DNA of 64,000 bases from Chitinophaga vietnamensis. GTDB taxonomy: Bacteria; Bacteroidota; Bacteroidia; Chitinophagales; Chitinophagaceae. The notes beneath the pieces are model-generated. The model ran no database searches, had not been told where the DNA came from, and saw only the letters and a list, made by a program, of their open reading frames with translations. Made by a program: the position numbers and the translations under genes. The stretch is from the NCBI RefSeq assembly GCF_902167635.1, contig NZ_CABHMS010000009.1, positions 62,001 to 126,000 of the forward strand, given 5' to 3'. Of this stretch, positions 8,007-16,762 are shown one piece after another (within the stretch, counting starts at the first letter, position 1; each line of letters starts with the position of its first letter).

Positions 8007-9413
8007 TTAGTACAGTTTGCTCACATCGAGTTCCTGTGTGGAGCGCATCAGTTCAATGGCGGCCCTGCGTTGATTGAAGATGGCATTTTGATAATCCAGT
8101 TCCGCCGCTTCCAGGTCGTTCTCTGCTTCTATCAGCTGTGTAGATTTTGACAGTCCGTACCTGAACTCCTTTTCTGCCGTTACCAATGCATCTCCTGCCA
8201 TCTCCTTCTGTTTTTTCTTCAGCGCAATTTGCGCGTTGGCAATATCATAGTTGGATTGGTTGTTGGCCTGGTTGAGTGTGAGCTTGCGTAATGCATCATA
8301 CTTCTGGTTCTGTAGCAGTTCCTGGTCGATGCGTGCAGTTGCTATCGCGTGCTTGCCTTCTCTGCCATCAAATATCTCCCATTTAAATCCTACGCCGGCG
8401 GTGAGCAGGGGGAAGATATTGAGATTGGTAGGCCGCCAGTCCAGCTTTCGGCCGGGGTAACCGATGGCCGGTATCGGCGGGATAATATTATCAGATGATT
8501 TGATATGCGTGCCATACAGGCCGATGTAATAGGTAGATGCCATCAGCTGTACTTTGGGAATCCACCAGGTTTGTTCCGCCTTGACCTTATAGCTGGATGC
8601 ATTGATGCCGTGGTTCAGTGCACGGATCTCGGCGCGGTCTTCAATTGTTTTTTGCGGCGTGGTGGGCACCACCGGCAGCAGCACCGGATTGATCTGCCGG
8701 AGACGGTCTTTGCTGATGCCCGTCAATACTTCCAGTTGCGTGAGCAGCAATTCCTTTTTGCCTTCATACTCTGCTACTTTGGCGTCCAGCGTGGCTTGCG
8801 CCAGTTCTATTTTTTTATGATCGTATGGTGTGATCAGGCCGTATTGCAGGGCTTTGTCGGCAGTTTTGCGGTTTGCATCGAGCCTTCGTTTGCCTTCATC
8901 CAATACTTTCTTTGATTGATATACCAATGCCAGCTGGTCATAGGCGCGGGAGATCAGGGCCACCACTTCATCGCTGGTTTTCTCGAGCAGCATATTTTCC
9001 GAGAGCTTTTTTTCTGCGAGGGCTTTGCCGAGATATTTCACCTTTCCGCCGGAATATAGCAGCATCCTGGCATCTGCCTTTGCCAGTCCTGAAAATCCGG
9101 ATACGTTGATATTATTATTGTATTTACCTTCCGGAATATTCAGAAAAGGTTGGAGGTTCAGCTCCGGGGAGATCACACGTGCGGTAGCATTGAGATAGCC
9201 GGCCATACCACTTACTTCCAGTGTGGGGAGGTACACATCTTTCAGTTTATGCTGATCGAGGCCAGTGAGCTTGTTTTTGGTAAGTTGCGCCCTGAGGTCT
9301 GCATCCCTTACCATCGCGCTATCCAGCAGCTCCCTGAATCCAGGGGCCGTTTGTGCGTTACCGTAGTGAAAGCATATCAGCGACAGCAGCAGGAATAACA
9401 ACTTACGGTTCAT
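8007..9413 (-). CDS. TolC family outer membrane efflux channel
   Basis: The protein is about 468 residues from the Met at 9413, which gives a normal signal peptide (MNRKLLFLLLSLICFHYGNAQ). An upstream in-frame Met at 9446 would put 11 residues before it, which is less likely. The body shows two long helical repeats with coiled-coil character and short strands, as in OEP/TolC proteins, including ARAYDQLALVYQSKK and the C-terminal EAENDLEAAELDYQNAIFNQRRA. TolC trimers form the outer-membrane exit duct. It is the first gene of the operon tolC-hlyD-permease, with 26 bases to the adaptor gene. Confidence 0.88.
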   Translation of the reverse strand: MNRKLLFLLLSLICFHYGNAQTAPGFRELLDSAMVRDADLRAQLTKNKLTGLDQHKLKDVYLPTLEVSGMAGYLNATARVISPELNLQPFLNIPEGKYNNNINVSGFSGLAKADARMLLYSGGKVKYLGKALAEKKLSENMLLEKTSDEVVALISRAYDQLALVYQSKKVLDEGKRRLDANRKTADKALQYGLITPYDHKKIELAQATLDAKVAEYEGKKELLLTQLEVLTGISKDRLRQINPVLLPVVPTTPQKTIEDRAEIRALNHGINASSYKVKAEQTWWIPKVQLMASTYYIGLYGTHIKSSDNIIPPIPAIGYPGRKLDWRPTNLNIFPLLTAGVGFKWEIFDGREGKHAIATARIDQELLQNQKYDALRKLTLNQANNQSNYDIANAQIALKKKQKEMAGDALVTAEKEFRYGLSKSTQLIEAENDLEAAELDYQNAIFNQRRAAIELMRSTQELDVSKLY

Positions 9414-9525
9414 TGGCGAAATATATTTAAATCCGACACGGTTCATTCTTCAAATTAACAACAAAAAGAACGAATGGTTGATTTCCTGCGTAAAATCGAT
9501 CATTTATATATGAAGGAAAAGCATA

Positions 9526-10167
9526 TTATTCATAAGCTTTCATCTCTTCCAACAACTCCATCGACTTCAACACCGGTGTCCATTCTGTTCCCCTGAAAAT
9601 AAAGCGGAACCATTTTTCCTCCCTGTTCTCATAACGGATATGGATGAACAGCCAGATGGCCAGGGCCGTAAAAGCCAGTGTGATGGCGACTGACAGCGCA
9701 CACCGCATCGGGCTTGACCCATCAAACATGTTGCCGTTCCAGTAAAAGGTGGTCCAGAAAGGCATTTGCAGAAAAAGTATCCGGGTAATCCAGAAAGTGG
9801 AAGACCGTAAGCGGGCCAACTTCTCCTGCGTAGCGAATACGGGTTCGGTGATATCCACCTGCCGGATCAGTATCACCTGGTAGCCGTATATGCCGATCGC
9901 AAGTTTGTTAAACAGGGAAATGATGATCATCGATACCAGGAAGAATGGGCTGGCGGCATGAAACAGGCGGATAACCAAAACGTCCAGGAAGCCCGCCCAC
10001 AACAGGCCTGCTATGATGGCAAATATTTTCAATGGTGTCATGGAACGCAGGAGCGATTGTATTTTCATATGCGTGATATCGGCTGCATTTTTTTTATTGA
10101 GAGAAAGAGATGCATCGAGCCGCTGGCTGTATGATCTCCATAGATCAAGCAATTCTATATCTTCCAT
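9526..10167 (-). CDS. Membrane protein paired with an ECF sigma factor
   Basis: The likely start is the Met at 10167 (MEDIELLDLWRSYSQRLDASL), giving 213 residues; the longer frame from 10239 runs into the sigma-factor gene. A soluble helical N-terminus of about 50 residues precedes four probable transmembrane helices (about 48-65, 72-100, 130-150 and 165-185) and a charged C-terminus. The start lies 4 bases after the stop of the sigma gene. By position it could be the anti-sigma factor, with the N-terminal helices holding the sigma factor. It has no zinc motif. I do not recognise a named family, and the anti-sigma role is inference. Confidence 0.6.
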   Translation of the reverse strand: MEDIELLDLWRSYSQRLDASLSLNKKNAADITHMKIQSLLRSMTPLKIFAIIAGLLWAGFLDVLVIRLFHAASPFFLVSMIIISLFNKLAIGIYGYQVILIRQVDITEPVFATQEKLARLRSSTFWITRILFLQMPFWTTFYWNGNMFDGSSPMRCALSVAITLAFTALAIWLFIHIRYENREEKWFRFIFRGTEWTPVLKSMELLEEMKAYE

Positions 10168-10171
10168 AATA

Positions 10172-10672
10172 CTATTTTTGAAGGGTAGAGAATTTCTGTT
10201 GAAGCAGTTTTTTAATACGGGCAATACGGGTGCTGACATTCGTCACTGAGATACCGGTGATCTCTGCTATTTCCTTTTGACTTTTTTCTTCCAGGTACAG
10301 GAGCAGGAGCGCCTTGTCCAATTCCTTCAGTTCAGTGATAAAACGTTGCAGTAAGCGGAGCTGCTCTGCATTTTCAGGCGGCGCCTCTTTATCAGACAGG
10401 CTCAGGATACCCTCAGATAGCGGGCTGGCGATCTCTTTCCGCCGCCTTTCCTTACGGTAGAAAGAAATAGCAACGTTCAGGGCTATACGATATATCCAGG
10501 TGGAGTACTGATAGGCATCGTTGTAGCTGCTGAACGACCGCCACAACTGTACACTGATTTCCTGAACCAGGTCTTTCCTGTCTTCCGGATCGTGGCAATA
10601 GGCGTTGGCCACCTTGTAGATGATGCCTTTGTGTGCCTGCAGGATGGCCAGGAAATGATCCGTTGCGTTCAT
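10172..10672 (-). CDS. ECF-type RNA polymerase sigma factor
   Basis: This 166-residue protein has sigma region 2 (about 15-80, with the DRKDLVQEISVQLWRSF and STWIYRIALNVAISFYRK blocks) and region 4 (about 110-160, with the helix-turn-helix KSQKEIAEITGISVTNVSTRIARIKK). The length is normal for ECF sigma factors. It would direct RNA polymerase to a small regulon. The gene after it encodes a small membrane protein that may control it. No promoter that it recognises could be picked out. Confidence 0.88.
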   Translation of the reverse strand: MNATDHFLAILQAHKGIIYKVANAYCHDPEDRKDLVQEISVQLWRSFSSYNDAYQYSTWIYRIALNVAISFYRKERRRKEIASPLSEGILSLSDKEAPPENAEQLRLLQRFITELKELDKALLLLYLEEKSQKEIAEITGISVTNVSTRIARIKKLLQQKFSTLQK

Positions 10673-10740
10673 GTTGCGCTTACTGTTTCTTCATTATTCG
10701 CACCACCGCTCAAAAAATCACACAGCAATTTACAAAATGC

Positions 10741-10810
10741 AAAAAAAAATGCCGGCCAAGAAAAGCCGGCTGTGATTAGTAGCTGAATTACCCGGCCGAG
10801 GGAAGGCCGG
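10741..10810 (-). terminator. Tandem terminator hairpins after the LEA-like gene
   Basis: Two GC-rich hairpins lie downstream of the LEA-like lipoprotein gene. One is CCGGCC with GGCCGG (10792-10810). The other is GCCGGC with GCCGGC (10751-10770), followed on the minus strand by a run of nine T. Both are read on the minus strand, the second having the shape of an intrinsic terminator. Confidence 0.7.
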
Positions 10811-10816
10811 TTCCTG

Positions 10817-11281
10817 TTAGAAGGTTATATCCAGGGCATGTTTGCCCTGATAATGAATATTGATCTTTTTTGAAAACCACCCTACCCTGCCCGACATAGT
10901 GCCGGCGAAGGATATCTCCACGGAATCACCGAGGTTGATACCGCTGTTGCCCAGCGCGGCAAAATCAGGTTCCAGCACTACCGGAATGGAAAAGGTGGCA
11001 TGCGCCGGCACGATCATCACCGTATCGATCCTGACATGACCGAGATGGAAGGTATCCAGCTTCATGTCCAGCTCTCCGCCAGTGAAGGTGAAACCATAAT
11101 TGTTAGGATTATAGTAAACCCCTGTTACGCGCAGTGCGGGCTTATTGGGCGTTACGTTAAAAACCTTGACGCTCAGCCTACGGGGCAAGCGGGCCTCCGG
11201 CGTTTTAAAAAAGGAGCATGACGACAGGAACAAAGCAAGCAGCAATAGTCCCCATGCGCTGCGGTGATTAAAGTAGCTCAT
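10817..11281 (-). CDS. LEA14-like lipoprotein
   Basis: With the start at 11281 the protein has 154 residues and a lipoprotein signal (LLALFLSSCSFF). The longer frame from 11341 would put a charged 20-residue extension before the signal and deep inside the upstream gene. The mature part is one beta-sandwich of the LEA type 2 kind: LSVKVFNVTPNKPALRVTGVYYNPNNYGFTF and the later strands are typical. Such proteins are periplasmic or outer-membrane anchored, with no known catalytic role. Its start overlaps the end of the thioredoxin gene by 14 bases, so it is probably translated after it. Confidence 0.7.
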   Translation of the reverse strand: MSYFNHRSAWGLLLLALFLSSCSFFKTPEARLPRRLSVKVFNVTPNKPALRVTGVYYNPNNYGFTFTGGELDMKLDTFHLGHVRIDTVMIVPAHATFSIPVVLEPDFAALGNSGINLGDSVEISFAGTMSGRVGWFSKKINIHYQGKHALDITF

Positions 11282-12254
11282 CCAGTTTTTTTTCCAATTG
11301 ATCTTTTTTATAGGAATCGAGTGAAGCGGCAATCTTTCCATCTTTGCCCATCACGATCACGTGAGGGATGTAGAAGATGTGCAATGCTTCCTTCACGCCT
11401 TTACCGTCCTGAAACCCGCCATCTGCCAGCGTTTGCGGCCATTCCATTCCCAGCTCTTTCATGGCTTTCTGCCAATTTGCTTTTTCATCGTCTACAGAAA
11501 CACTTACGAACACCACGCCTTTATCTTTATATTTTTTGTAGTGCTCACGCAGCGTGGGGATATAGGCACGGCATGGCGCACACCAGCTGGCCCAGAAATC
11601 AAAGACTACGATTTTACCGGCGAGACTTTTCACAGTGAAGGGTTGTCCTTTTGCATCCGTCATTTTCAGATCCGGGAAAGCATTACCGGCGCTGGCTTTC
11701 GTAAGCGCGGCAATTGCAGCGTCCAGGCGTTGGCCAGACCAGCTATTTAAAGCGTCGGGGCCTAACAAGGCGCGGGCGGCGGTAGCCTTTTCCAGCGTAG
11801 CGGTATTTTCGCGGAGCGCCAGGTAGGCAGCTATTTCCGTATTGGGATGTTGCTGAATGTATTCCAGCGAAGGTGCAGGCTTGCTCATGTATGCCTGCCA
11901 TTCGTCGTTCAGCTTGCCTCCTTTCAGTTGGGTGGCAGACAAGGAATCCAGGCTGCAATCAATGGTATAGTTGGTATTCTCCAGGTACACATACAAATAC
12001 CTGGTGCTGATCTTCAACTCCACCAGTGCCGGGTGTTCCAGCTTGCCGCTGTAAATGAACTCGCCATTCATGATGCGCGCTTTCGTTGGTATCGCTTCTT
12101 CTTTTTCATCCTGCGTAAGATGCACAAAACGGGCGATCACCACGGAACCACTGATAACGCCGCTCACTCTTCCCTTGATCACAAATCCTTCTTCTGCCAT
12201 GCCCAGCATAGGTAACAGCAGCAGGAAAGCAATTTTCAACAGTTGTTTTCTCAT
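11268..12254 (-). CDS. TlpA-family thioredoxin with DUF4369 domain (copy 1)
   Basis: The start at 12254 gives 328 residues with a clean signal peptide (MRKQLLKIAFLLLLPMLGMA); the longer frame from 12398 runs into the upstream gene. The N-terminal half is a DUF4369-type beta domain (FVIKGRVSGVISGSVVIARF). The C-terminal half (about 190-328) is an AhpC/TlpA thioredoxin fold with the redox centre WCAPC in VVFDFWASWCAPCRAYIP. It would act in the periplasm in disulfide exchange, perhaps in cytochrome maturation or protein repair. It follows a second such gene (12328-13512) with the same domain order, suggesting duplication. Confidence 0.85.
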   Translation of the reverse strand: MRKQLLKIAFLLLLPMLGMAEEGFVIKGRVSGVISGSVVIARFVHLTQDEKEEAIPTKARIMNGEFIYSGKLEHPALVELKISTRYLYVYLENTNYTIDCSLDSLSATQLKGGKLNDEWQAYMSKPAPSLEYIQQHPNTEIAAYLALRENTATLEKATAARALLGPDALNSWSGQRLDAAIAALTKASAGNAFPDLKMTDAKGQPFTVKSLAGKIVVFDFWASWCAPCRAYIPTLREHYKKYKDKGVVFVSVSVDDEKANWQKAMKELGMEWPQTLADGGFQDGKGVKEALHIFYIPHVIVMGKDGKIAASLDSYKKDQLEKKLDELL

Positions 12255-12327
12255 AATAGCAATCTTGTTAAACAGCGGCCACGCCTGTGGCGCGGCCTGC
12301 TGTAAGGGTTTTTTAATGGCGGTTTTC

Positions 12328-13512
12328 TTATTGTATTGTGGCTGACAGTTTTTTGTCGAGATTATCATCGTAAAGATCCATCGCCAGCACTTTACCATCC
12401 GGGCCTACCAGTATGTTAGACGGAATGTAGGTAACGCCATATGCTGCTGCCGCAGCGTCGGCCCAGCCTTTCAGCTCGGATATCTGGAGCCAGGTCAGTT
12501 GTTCTTTCTGGATCGCTTTTACCCAGGCTTCTTTTTTGGAATCGAGGGAAACACCGAGGAGCACAAAGTTTTTGTCTTTATACTTTTCGTTAGCGGCCTT
12601 CAGGAAAGGTACCTGGCCTTTGCAGGGGCCGCACCAGCTGGCCCAGAAATCGATCAGCACATACTTTCCTTTGAAATCCGCCAGGGATACCTGTTTGCCG
12701 TCTACGTCAGCAAGGGTGAAGTTGGGCGCGTCAGCGCCTACTTTAGGACGGTTGGATGGATCGGCAGACTTCTCATCGCTCATTTGCAGAGAAATCGGAG
12801 AAGGATCAATTTTGCCGGGATATTTATAGCGCATCAGGATGCGGGATGCTTTCGCATGTTCGCCAAGGCCTTCATACAGCTGCTCCCGTTCTTTCGCGTT
12901 GCTGATGAAGCAGGTCAGGAGATAGCCGCTAAGACCTGAATTCGGATGGTCTTTGATCCATTTTACATACTGCTTGTGCATGATGCTGTCCAGTACGCCA
13001 GCTCTCTTCGATACAGAATCGGCTTTATCTTCATCTCCCAGCTTTACCGCTGCATTATAGGCCTGGCGCAGTTCTTCCAGCTCTTTGCCCATTCCTCTCT
13101 CGCTGCTTACCATCGCCATCACTTCTTCGTTTTCCTTTACCCAGGGAGCGCCGCTGAACTTCGCGCCGGTGAGGCCATCGCCTTTACCCGTGATAGTCAT
13201 CTTCCCGTCTTCCACGTACATTACAGCAGTGCGATTGGCATTATAAGTAGTGCCGATGATGAGGATATACATGCTGCCGCCTTTGGGCATGGGCATCTTC
13301 AGGTTGAAGCCATGGTTTTTAGTGCGCGTGCTGTCGATATCGCCGGAGTAGGGCTCATAGAGGTACACCACGGAATCATTCGGCAACCGGTCGATCTTCG
13401 CGGAGATCTCCGCTACCTTGTTATTATCATTTTTGAAAGTGATCTGTTGTTCCTGCGCCAGTGCTTGCAGACTGCCGGCGCAAAAGAGCAACACAAGAAG
13501 TTTTTTAATCAT
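12328..13512 (-). CDS. TlpA-family thioredoxin with DUF4369 domain (copy 2)
   Basis: This 394-residue secreted protein has a signal peptide (MIKKLLVLLFCAGSLQALAQ), an N-terminal DUF4369-type domain, a helical middle (about 140-230) and a C-terminal TlpA thioredoxin domain. The redox centre is WCGPC in VLIDFWASWCGPCKGQVP. It is about 65 residues longer than copy 1, mainly in the helical linker. It probably works in the periplasm as a thiol-disulfide oxidoreductase. It lies 47 bases after the S41 protease gene and 73 bases before copy 1, so the three may be cotranscribed. Confidence 0.87.
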   Translation of the reverse strand: MIKKLLVLLFCAGSLQALAQEQQITFKNDNNKVAEISAKIDRLPNDSVVYLYEPYSGDIDSTRTKNHGFNLKMPMPKGGSMYILIIGTTYNANRTAVMYVEDGKMTITGKGDGLTGAKFSGAPWVKENEEVMAMVSSERGMGKELEELRQAYNAAVKLGDEDKADSVSKRAGVLDSIMHKQYVKWIKDHPNSGLSGYLLTCFISNAKEREQLYEGLGEHAKASRILMRYKYPGKIDPSPISLQMSDEKSADPSNRPKVGADAPNFTLADVDGKQVSLADFKGKYVLIDFWASWCGPCKGQVPFLKAANEKYKDKNFVLLGVSLDSKKEAWVKAIQKEQLTWLQISELKGWADAAAAAYGVTYIPSNILVGPDGKVLAMDLYDDNLDKKLSATIQ

Positions 13513-13559
13513 GATGTAATGCTTTTAGTGATTTTAAAGTGTGACAACGGGATATGCAA

Positions 13560-15731
13560 CTATAAGCGGTTCGACAGCATATCTTCCAGTACAGATACTG
13601 TTTGATCTAAATAAATATCCTTGCTGAGTTTCTCCAGCCAGGCCTTGCTGCGGAGCTCTTCACCGGGCGTTGTTTTAAGCGTAGCCGGATTGACGCTGCG
13701 CAGCAGCGCAGGCGCTACAAGCAGGGTATGACCGGCGGGCAGTTCCCTGTCTTGCTGGATGCGCTTTTCACAGCTGTGCGCCGCGCTGTATGCTTTCCTG
13801 AAATCTTCCAGGTTGAGCAGCATTGTTTTATTACGCAGTGTTTTCAGTTGCGCCATGTTGTTGTCGATATCTGCGAGTGCGGGCGTAGCTTTGATACGTG
13901 CATTGGCCAGCTGGATCACTTTTTTGAGATCGTAGCCGCTTTTCACTTTATCGAAGGGCAGCAGTTTCAGGGTATCGTTGGGCAACGCTGAGCTGAAATC
14001 CTTTTCCATAATGGATTCCAGCGACATGCGGTTTTGCAGGACGATATCAGGAGTAACGCCATTCAATTGTGTAGCGGCACCTGTGATGCGATAGAATTTT
14101 TGCAGCGTAAGACGCAGGGTGCCGTAAACGGTATCCGGTATATTTTTGGCCACATCGCCGGATTTGCCCAGGCTGAAACCCGATTGCGCAGTGCCTTTAC
14201 CGAAGGTGGAAGCCGTACCGATGATGATGCCACGGCCCAGGTCCTGCATGGCGGCAGAGAATATTTCAGAAGCAGAAGCACTGCCTTCATCTACCATCAC
14301 GGTGAGCGGACCATCATAGAGCGGGCCCATAGCGGGAGAGGTATAACGTTGCAGGCTATCTTTTGAACGCAGCCAGGAGATGGGGCTGGCGGGCACAAAG
14401 CCGGCGCACATGCGCACTACTTCGTCGAGCGCACCGCCGGGGTTACCGCGGAGATCCATGATGATGCCATCTACTTCATTCTCTTTCAGCTTTTCTATTT
14501 CTGTCCATACGTCGCCGGCGCAGCCTTTGAGGCCCGTTCCACTTGCATCTACGTAGAAGGTGGGCAGATAGATATAACCAAATTTTTTCCCGTTCTTCTC
14601 AATCAACGCACTCTTGGCCCTGTTCTCGGTATCGATCACCTCATCTCTTTTCAGGGTAACGGTTCTGGCCTGTTCGCCGGGCTGCTGCAATTTCAGGGTG
14701 ATGGAAGTGCCTTTATCACCACGGATCATAGCGGTAACATGTGTGGCGTCCATGCCGTTGATGGGCACCATTTCACCTTTGCTGTCCATGATGGCAACGA
14801 TGATATCGTTTTCTTTCACTACGCCGCTTTTATAGGCAGTGCCACCGGGCATCATCCTTTTCACAAAGAAGTCAGATTCTTTAATACCCAGCTCGATGCC
14901 GAGACCGTAGTAACGTTTGGTGAGCATCTCGTTGAAAGAGCGGTCGTCCGGCGCAATGTAGGCAGAATGCGGGTCTACCTCTCCTATCATTACTTCCATG
15001 AACTGCGTGAATTTCTCTTTCATCGCATCTTTCGAGGTACTCTGACGGAAATATTCTGCATACCATTTGCGTACGTTTTCGCGCGCCTTGGCTTCGATGG
15101 CGGGGTTGAATGTTTTCTTCGCCGCTGTAGCCGCGGTATCCATTTCCATGTAATGACGCAGCGTGTAATATTTGAGGAACCGGCGCCAGCTGTTTTCGCG
15201 GGCCTGTTCATTGGCAGGGAATGGCCAGTTTTTATTCCAGGCTACCTCCACGGATTCATGCTGCTGCATATCGAAAGGCTGTTGCAGGATACGCATGCAG
15301 ATGCTTTCTGCTTCCCTGATACGCTTGCTGTAGATGGCATAGGCCGCATCGAAGAAGGCGCTGGAACCATCGTTGATGGCTTCATCGATCTTGTCTTTAT
15401 AGGTAGATAATTGTTGGATATCTTCCTGTAAAAAAATATCATTGTTAGGATCCAGTACATGCATGAATTTCTCCCACACTTCGCGGCTGTAGGCGTCATC
15501 TACTCCATGATAATTGAAATGGTCTTTCTTTATTTTTTTGAATGCGGAGGCGATGGCGGCGCCGCGATAACCAGGCTGACTCACATCTGTCATGGGTGGT
15601 ATGGTAGGCGTTGATGGCTGAGCTGGCATGTTCATCGGTATCGGCGGCCGTGACTGAGCTATCGCGCGGGGTCCTGTGAATGCCGCAGCAGCGGCCAGCA
15701 GCAGGATTTTCGTTCCCTGGCAAACTTTCAT
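13560..15731 (-). CDS. Prc/Tsp-like carboxy-terminal processing protease (S41)
   Basis: From the Met at 15731 the protein has 723 residues and a signal peptide (MKVCQGTKILLLAAAAAFTGPRAIAQ); the frame upstream to 15887 crosses a terminator and lacks a signal, so it is rejected. A helical N-terminal domain precedes a PDZ domain (about 255-350) and the S41 core. The catalytic dyad is Ser486 in GSASASEIFSAAMQD and Lys512 in TFGKGTAQ, as in E. coli Prc. A C-terminal DUF3340-type region follows. It trims or degrades proteins in the periplasm from their C-termini. The next genes downstream are secreted thioredoxins, consistent with envelope protein quality control. Confidence 0.88.
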   Translation of the reverse strand: MKVCQGTKILLLAAAAAFTGPRAIAQSRPPIPMNMPAQPSTPTIPPMTDVSQPGYRGAAIASAFKKIKKDHFNYHGVDDAYSREVWEKFMHVLDPNNDIFLQEDIQQLSTYKDKIDEAINDGSSAFFDAAYAIYSKRIREAESICMRILQQPFDMQQHESVEVAWNKNWPFPANEQARENSWRRFLKYYTLRHYMEMDTAATAAKKTFNPAIEAKARENVRKWYAEYFRQSTSKDAMKEKFTQFMEVMIGEVDPHSAYIAPDDRSFNEMLTKRYYGLGIELGIKESDFFVKRMMPGGTAYKSGVVKENDIIVAIMDSKGEMVPINGMDATHVTAMIRGDKGTSITLKLQQPGEQARTVTLKRDEVIDTENRAKSALIEKNGKKFGYIYLPTFYVDASGTGLKGCAGDVWTEIEKLKENEVDGIIMDLRGNPGGALDEVVRMCAGFVPASPISWLRSKDSLQRYTSPAMGPLYDGPLTVMVDEGSASASEIFSAAMQDLGRGIIIGTASTFGKGTAQSGFSLGKSGDVAKNIPDTVYGTLRLTLQKFYRITGAATQLNGVTPDIVLQNRMSLESIMEKDFSSALPNDTLKLLPFDKVKSGYDLKKVIQLANARIKATPALADIDNNMAQLKTLRNKTMLLNLEDFRKAYSAAHSCEKRIQQDRELPAGHTLLVAPALLRSVNPATLKTTPGEELRSKAWLEKLSKDIYLDQTVSVLEDMLSNRL

Positions 15732-15832
15732 ACTCTTGCTAATTAAGGCTGATAATTGATTAAGGCGTTTCTGTATAAAAGGCAACAACTGCGGAAAAAA
15801 GGGTGAAGCGGATGTAAGAAAAAATAATGCAG

Positions 15833-15864
15833 AAAAAAAAGAAACCTCCTGAACAGGAGGTTTC
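15833..15864 (-). terminator. Terminator of the SusC/SusD operon
   Basis: The stem GAAACCTCCTG with CAGGAGGTTTC (15841-15864) is followed on the minus strand by eight T. It lies after the last lipoprotein gene of the uptake locus and before the S41 protease gene, so it separates the two units. Confidence 0.82.
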
Positions 15865-15910
15865 TCATTTGGGGATAACAACACCAATAAATCTAATGGA
15901 GACGGATATT

Positions 15911-16738
15911 TTAAGGGAGGTTACCAATAGCTTGCAAATCGACACCATACATGTTAATGAAATAATTCACAACGATGGTATATCGTTTCATCACTAATCC
16001 ATTCACATCTACATCCGGGCTGAGCGGATGACCGGGCGAGCTCAGTTCATCATAAGAATGACCGGTGATCATTTGCACATATCCCAGGAGGTCCGTAGCC
16101 ACATTGAGTTCCGAGAATTGCGCCACGGAATCCACTACGCCAAGGGCATACCTGTTATCGTTGCCCACGGAGCCATAGGATGATGGCGCTGTGCTCATAA
16201 AATCATCCGGTATGGCGATATTTGCCACGCGATAAGCTCTTTCCATATAGTTGCGGTGCGCCAGCCCGCGCAGTTGCCTTAACTGTTCAGGTGTTTGCTG
16301 TGGCAGCGTGCTGTTGGCATAACCGAAAGCCAGCATGCTGCCGGTGGCGGCAAAGGCTTTGGTTGCTCCAATGGTATCAACGATCTGCCTGGCGAGCAGT
16401 ATTTTAAACGGTAATGTTTTTTGTAAAAAAGATTCCGGATAACAATTGAACAGTTGTGATTTCAGAAATGCCAATGCCTGTGGAATGTAGGCGGTATCGG
16501 CCACATAGGCGGTATCTGTTCTTCTGTCGATATAGTTATAATCGAAATCGTGTTGTGTAAATTTATAGAGGATATAGCTGCCGTATTGCTTGTGAAAGGC
16601 AACGATGGAATCATCATAGCTTTGATGGCCCTGCGGCAATATATAGATGGGCCGCACTGGATCGGGCGTGATCGCTGCTTCTTTATGGCAGGCAGATAAT
16701 ATCGCGAGCGTTGCTATCAGGAAATATATTCTCATCAC
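15911..16738 (-). CDS. SusCD-associated metallohydrolase-like lipoprotein without HExxH
   Basis: This 275-residue lipoprotein has a lipobox (LAILSACHK, Cys17). Its opening (YDDSIVAFHKQYGSYILYKFTQHDF) and its place after SusD resemble the family named substrate import-associated zinc metallohydrolase lipoprotein. However, no HExxH motif is present; the best candidate position reads HRNYM, in LAHRNYMERAYRV. It could be a catalytically dead binding protein, or a member of another family. It begins 24 bases after SusD and ends the operon. I see the lipobox and the missing motif directly; the family link is from memory of the group. Confidence 0.55.
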   Translation of the reverse strand: MMRIYFLIATLAILSACHKEAAITPDPVRPIYILPQGHQSYDDSIVAFHKQYGSYILYKFTQHDFDYNYIDRRTDTAYVADTAYIPQALAFLKSQLFNCYPESFLQKTLPFKILLARQIVDTIGATKAFAATGSMLAFGYANSTLPQQTPEQLRQLRGLAHRNYMERAYRVANIAIPDDFMSTAPSSYGSVGNDNRYALGVVDSVAQFSELNVATDLLGYVQMITGHSYDELSSPGHPLSPDVDVNGLVMKRYTIVVNYFINMYGVDLQAIGNLP

Positions 16739-16762
16739 TGATTTTTTTTACGATTGAAGATT

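Noticed and set aside
15732-15887. N-terminal extension of the S41 protease to 15887
   Set aside because: It would place 52 residues before a clear signal peptide and run through the terminator of the upstream operon.
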